DNA from: Daucus carota subsp. sativus
Lineage: Eukaryota; Streptophyta; Magnoliopsida; Apiales; Apiaceae
Length of the DNA stretch: 64,000 nucleotides
NCBI RefSeq assembly: GCF_001625215.2
Contig: NC_030386.2
Location: forward strand, 21,112,545-21,176,544
Reading direction: 5' to 3'
A model generated the notes under the pieces. That model was not told the origin of the DNA. It saw only the letters and a program-made list of their open reading frames with translations, and did not search any database. The number at the start of each line of letters is the position of its first letter. Position 1 is the first letter of the stretch. Made by a program: the position numbers and the translations under genes. Of this stretch, positions 60,017 to 64,000 are shown one piece after another.

Positions 60017-60887
60017 TGCTGCCTGCTTGGGACTGTACTTAAATGTGTATGTTTGAGTAGAATGCAGATAGATTGGAGCAGGGAAATTATATCTTTAAGC
60101 TGCGTCAAACGCATATTTAAAAGGCGGGTACTCGTCTTGTTAAATAACATGTTGTTTTCTGGTCGTTGAAATATCCGGCGGCTATAAAACAATGATGGTG
60201 CTAAAAAGAAAGTTATAATCTCAATCACTGGATAATCATCCAACGGTACAAAAATTTGTATGTTATTTAACAGATTCCTGACAATCGATTGCGAGGTACC
60301 AACACCATCTCTGAAAGGTTGGGATGGAAGGTAAATTGTTATGTATAACTAATAGTTAGGACACCATAAAAAGATTAGTTCATTTCATAAAAAGATTGAA
60401 AGTAGATGAAGCTACTAGATTCTTTTCCAGAGAAACTATTGCACTAAAGAGCTTTTAAGTAATTGACAGCCACCCGAAATGCAGAAACAAGTGTTTACTA
60501 TCTAAATAACCTGCAGGTGATGTTGCAGCAACAAAAATAAAAAAAAATGAATCCACATATAACTTATAAGAGTATCATTGTAAATATATTAAGTCGTTGT
60601 AGTATTTATTCATTAAAAGTCTCATTATTTCTAATTTGAAATCTATATTTGTTTTCTTAATTTTATAAAATAATTTAACTTATTATATATCTATAATCAA
60701 TCAATTTTAATATTTCAAAATTCTTGTTATATACTTATAAATTAAACACTAATCAAACACGGTATATACTTAAAAATCTAGTTTCAAAGGTAATAAAATT
60801 AGTGTATAATCATAAATCTGTGAACTAATTATATTTACCAATAAATTTACATCTTCTCTGAATATACCCCGACGCCCCGTTCCCAAA
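60017..60887. other. Intergenic region between nsLTP and PPR loci
   Basis: Presumably the two divergent promoters. AT-rich; no motif or repeat that I can support. The frame at 59918-60169 is antisense to the nsLTP remnant and incidental. Confidence 0.45.
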
Positions 60888-63128
60888 ATGCCCCTCCTTA
60901 AACCCATTCCTTCATCTTCGCCACCACCGGCCGTGCTCGTTAATCGAGCCATCGCCATCCTAAAACGCCACCACCCATTAGACATCAACTCTTTATCTTC
61001 CCATTTTACCCCTCAAATCACTTCTACTTTACTTCTCCAATCCCAATTTAACCAACCCTTAATCTTGAAAATCTTGAAATGGGTTCGTCCCCACCCATTT
61101 TTTGACCTTAATTGTAAGTGTATCACTCTACATATACTTACAAGATTCAAGCTTTATAAATCTGCTCAAACTTTAGCTGAGAATGTGGCTGTTGATGCTG
61201 CTTCAAGTGGTGATAAGGGTAGTTTGGTCTTTCAGTGCCTTAAAGATTCTTACCAGGCTTCGAATTCGAGTTCTTCGGTTTTTGATTTGATGGTAAAGAC
61301 TTATTCTCACTTGAATATGATTGATGCTGCTTTGAATACTATTGTTTTAGCTAAATGCAATGGTTTTATGCCTAGTGTGTTGTCGTATAATTGGGTTCTT
61401 GATTCCGTGATTAGTAGTCATAAAACAATGGAATTAGCTGAAGGATTGTATAAGGATATGGTTGAAAGTGGAGTTCAGCCAAATGTGTTTACTTACAATA
61501 TATTGATTCGCGGGTTTTGTGCGGTTAGGGAATTTGATAGGGGTTTAGAATTTTATGCGGAAATGGAAAGGAATGGTTGTTTGCCGAATGTGGTTACGTA
61601 TAATACTTTAATTCATGCTTATTGTAAAATTGGGATGATTGATGAGGCGTATGAGTATATGAAGTTGTTGAGTGTGAAGAATTTGGAACCGAATTTGATT
61701 TCGTATAATGTGATAATCAACGGGCTCTGTCGAGAGGGGCAGATGGAGAAGACGAGTGAGATTCTTGAAGAGATGAGTCAAAAAGGTCTGTTCCCGGATG
61801 AGGTGACGTATAATACACTTGTGAATGGGTATTGTAAAAATGGTGATTTTCATCAAGCACTTGTGTTGCACGCGAAGATGATAAGAAATGGTCTCTCTCC
61901 AAATGTCATAACTTATACTTCATTAATTAGTAGTATGTGTAAGGCTAGGAACTTGCATCGAGCTAGGGAATTTTTTGATCAGATGATTGTTAGAGGATTA
62001 AGGCCAAATGAGAGAACATATACAACATTGGTTGATGGCTTCTGTCAGCAGGGATGTCTGGATGAAGCTTATCGAGTATTAAATGAAATGAGTAGAAGTG
62101 GTTTCTCACCTTCCATAGTAACGTACAATGCATTAATCAACGGTCACTGCTTATCGGGAAGAATAGAAGATGCTTTTAAAGTGCTTGAAGATATGACAGA
62201 AAAGAAGCTAGTTCCAGACGTAGTAAGTTACAGTACACTCATATCTGCGTTCTGCAGAAATCAGGATCTGGAGAGAGCATTTGAGATAAATCGCATGATG
62301 GTTGAAAAGGGTGTTTTACCTGATACGATCACGTACTCATCACTGATTAAAGGTCTTTGTGAGCAGCGCAGACTGGGCGAAGCTTGTGATCTATTTCAAG
62401 ATATGATAGGAAAAGGTTTGTCCCCGGATGAATGTACGTACACTACCTTGATCAACGGGCACTGTACTGAAGGAGATGTAAACACTGCTCTTCATCTACA
62501 TGACGAAATGATTAAAAAGGGGTTGCTTCCTGATGTTGTTACTTACAGCGTGCTGATTAATGGGCTTAGCAAACAAGCTCGGACGAAAGAGGCAAAGCAG
62601 CTTTTATTCAAGCTATATTATCAGGAGTCAGTTCCTGTTGATGTCACGTATAACACACTAATTGAAAGTTCTAGTAATATTGAGGTGAAAAGTGTTATTG
62701 CTCTAATAAAGGGATTCTGTATGAAGGGCTTGATGAAAGAAGCTGATCGAGTTTTTGATTCAATGCTTCAGAGGGATAGAAGGCCTAGTGCAGCGGTTTA
62801 CAATATCATGATACATGGCCATTGTAGGGGTGGCAATTTGCAGAAAGCCTATAATATGTACCAGGAGATGATGCATGATGGATTTATTGCTCATACTGCA
62901 ACCATAATTGCACTTGCTAAAGAACTTCGGAAAGATGGGTTGACTGATGAGTTGAATCAAGTTATAGAAAACACATTGAGAAGCTGTCAGCTTACTGATG
63001 CGGAGCTTGCAAAAGTCCTTGTTCAGATCAACAATAAAGAAGGCAACACTGATGCTGCATTTGACGTTCTTAATGAAATGGCCAGGGATGGTCTTCTTCC
63101 CAACAGTGGGAAAAGTACACGTGCTTAG
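60888..63128 (+). CDS. EMB2745: P-class pentatricopeptide repeat protein, EMB2745-like
   Basis: An intronless gene of 746 residues, as usual for plant PPR genes. Organelle-targeted RNA-binding proteins of this class act in transcript processing, stabilisation or translation. The N-terminus contains the family segment FTPQITSTLLLQSQ and CKCITLHILTRFKLYKSAQ. From about residue 160 to 660 come roughly fourteen tandem 35-residue repeats (e.g. PNVFTYNILIRGFC, PNVVTYNTLIHAYCK, PDEVTYNTLVNGYCK, PNERTYTTLVDGFC). The C-terminal tail ends LLPNSGKSTRA. Overall order, length and signature pieces match Arabidopsis At5g39710 (EMB2745), an embryo-essential gene, by memory. No DYW or E domain is present. The first ATG fits; organelle targeting is plausible but not clear from the Pro-rich start. 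Confidence 0.93.
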   Translation: MPLLKPIPSSSPPPAVLVNRAIAILKRHHPLDINSLSSHFTPQITSTLLLQSQFNQPLILKILKWVRPHPFFDLNCKCITLHILTRFKLYKSAQTLAENVAVDAASSGDKGSLVFQCLKDSYQASNSSSSVFDLMVKTYSHLNMIDAALNTIVLAKCNGFMPSVLSYNWVLDSVISSHKTMELAEGLYKDMVESGVQPNVFTYNILIRGFCAVREFDRGLEFYAEMERNGCLPNVVTYNTLIHAYCKIGMIDEAYEYMKLLSVKNLEPNLISYNVIINGLCREGQMEKTSEILEEMSQKGLFPDEVTYNTLVNGYCKNGDFHQALVLHAKMIRNGLSPNVITYTSLISSMCKARNLHRAREFFDQMIVRGLRPNERTYTTLVDGFCQQGCLDEAYRVLNEMSRSGFSPSIVTYNALINGHCLSGRIEDAFKVLEDMTEKKLVPDVVSYSTLISAFCRNQDLERAFEINRMMVEKGVLPDTITYSSLIKGLCEQRRLGEACDLFQDMIGKGLSPDECTYTTLINGHCTEGDVNTALHLHDEMIKKGLLPDVVTYSVLINGLSKQARTKEAKQLLFKLYYQESVPVDVTYNTLIESSSNIEVKSVIALIKGFCMKGLMKEADRVFDSMLQRDRRPSAAVYNIMIHGHCRGGNLQKAYNMYQEMMHDGFIAHTATIIALAKELRKDGLTDELNQVIENTLRSCQLTDAELAKVLVQINNKEGNTDAAFDVLNEMARDGLLPNSGKSTRA

Positions 63129-64000
63129 AAATTATTGCACGATATCACTTGATTGAACATTGAGCATGTGTCAGTGAATTTAATCGGCTGTCTACCAAAA
63201 TTTGACAAAGTCTACCTTCCTTGATTTACTGTGGTTTAATCATGTTAATGTTGATGGAATTGAGGAACACCACTGCTAGGGGAGCCATACTTTCTTTTGC
63301 ACCTCGAGCTTTAGGTCAAGACACTGCTGATTGGGTTCTGGACTGGTCAACAGTTATAAAGGTACAACTTGGACTTGTTTTTAGAGTTTATTGCATATGG
63401 TACCCCTATAACTTTAGACAAAAAACACTGACTTTTTTTAGTGGAAGTTTGCTAACCAACTTTAAATTCTCTTTCAATTTGCACCCCTAACTCCTAAGAC
63501 AGTAAGACGCTTTTCTGTCAAGATTATTCCGTTATATTTTTAAGTAAAAAGTTGTTTTACTAATTTTATACTACCTACATCCCTAATTGTATGAACCTTT
63601 GACTTTTTGCACGTATGTTAAGGCGTATAAATATGATACTTGTAAATAAAATTTTTCTTAATTTTGTTTTTTTACGAAAACTTAAATGTAGGAATTGAAA
63701 ATATCTTGTAAATTTAAAAATAGAATTTCAAAGTATAAATTAAAAGTATCCCAAAAGTTTAAATAGTTAAATTCTTTTATAGAACCAACCATAAAATACA
63801 TGGGTTAATTATCTAGTTGGTCACTGAAGTGGGCTTAATATATCAAGTTGGTCACTGAACTGAAAACGGTATCAAGATGGTCACTAAAGTCACCATAAAT
63901 ATCAAATAAGTACCTTGAAATATGAGTTCAAGCAATAAAAATATTATTTATAGAGTTTTACACATCATTTTTAAATGTTACCACAACCAACTAAAAGGTT
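63129..64000. other. 3' flank of the PPR gene with repeats at the right edge
   Basis: Likely 3' UTR up to about 63380. The frame at 63221-63490 is not recognisable. A possible Stowaway end (CTACCTACATCCCTAATTG) at 63570 lacks a matching partner inside the window. Confidence 0.45.
63802..64000. mobile_element. Partial Mutator-type repeat end, cut by the window edge
   Basis: GGGTTAATTATCTAGTTGGTCACTGAAGTG resembles MULE-type termini in style and is followed by two further TTGGTCACTGAA/TGGTCACTAAA copies within 90 bp. It runs out of the window, so its extent and class cannot be fixed. In no field is the full run given beyond this start. Confidence 0.4.

Noticed and set aside
63221..63490. 89-codon frame after the PPR gene with a possible donor site at its end
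   Set aside because: No family resemblance; most likely 3' UTR and repeat sequence.

Overview
The window is plant nuclear DNA, most likely from a core eudicot. The evidence is AT-rich intergenic DNA, GT-AG introns of 75 bp to about 1 kb, strictly plant gene families (CDPK-related kinase, GARP/HHO repressor, phytocyanin, nsLTP, P-class PPR), a chloroplast trnL fragment and many plant MITEs. The density of CTCCCTCCGTCC-ended Stowaway MITEs would suit an asterid such as Apiaceae, but that placement is a guess.

Layout. 1-6.8 kb: 5' third of the cleavage-stimulation factor gene CSTF77 (minus strand), running off the left edge, with a hAT-like element in its leader intron. 6.8-12.5 kb: MITE-rich intergenic DNA. 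12.6-14.9 kb: a five-exon HHO/NIGT1-type GARP repressor (plus). 15-24.3 kb: intergenic, with Stowaway MITEs and three more hAT-like elements built from short palindromic iterons. 24.6-25.0 kb: small single-exon membrane protein with a 72-bp minisatellite in its leader. 25.6-29.2 kb: an RNase H-like retroelement remnant into which a 2.7-kb Mutator-like element (MULE) inserted, leaving a 10-bp target duplication. 31.7-36.4 kb: eight-exon ARMC6-like armadillo gene (minus), with a nuclear plastid insert of trnL(UAA) in one intron. 36.6-38.95 kb: two head-to-tail non-autonomous Helitrons, one carrying a tRNA-derived SINE. 40.8-48.9 kb: two tandem phytocyanin-type genes with 23-residue GWPW repeats ahead of the copper domain, separated by a young but defective Ty1/copia element (42.0-46.8 kb). 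49.2-50.3 kb: pseudogene fragments of PRL1 (WD40) and of the RNA polymerase III largest subunit. 50.3-55.2 kb: MITEs only. 55.2-59.0 kb: eleven-exon CDPK-related kinase (plus). 59.7-60.0 kb: nsLTP gene with an in-frame stop. 60.9-63.1 kb: intronless PPR gene, EMB2745-like. 63.1-64 kb: repeats.

The genes do not form one pathway; this is ordinary gene-plus-transposon plant euchromatin. The most unusual item is the duplicated secreted copper-protein locus at 40.9-48.9 kb. It combines signal peptide, exact 23-residue Trp/Pro repeats, a conserved SRR basic junction and a phytocyanin domain. Two genes (CSTF77 and ARMC6-like) each contain a GC-AG intron that the reading frame requires. All exon boundaries were derived by eye from splice signals, phase and protein-family conservation.
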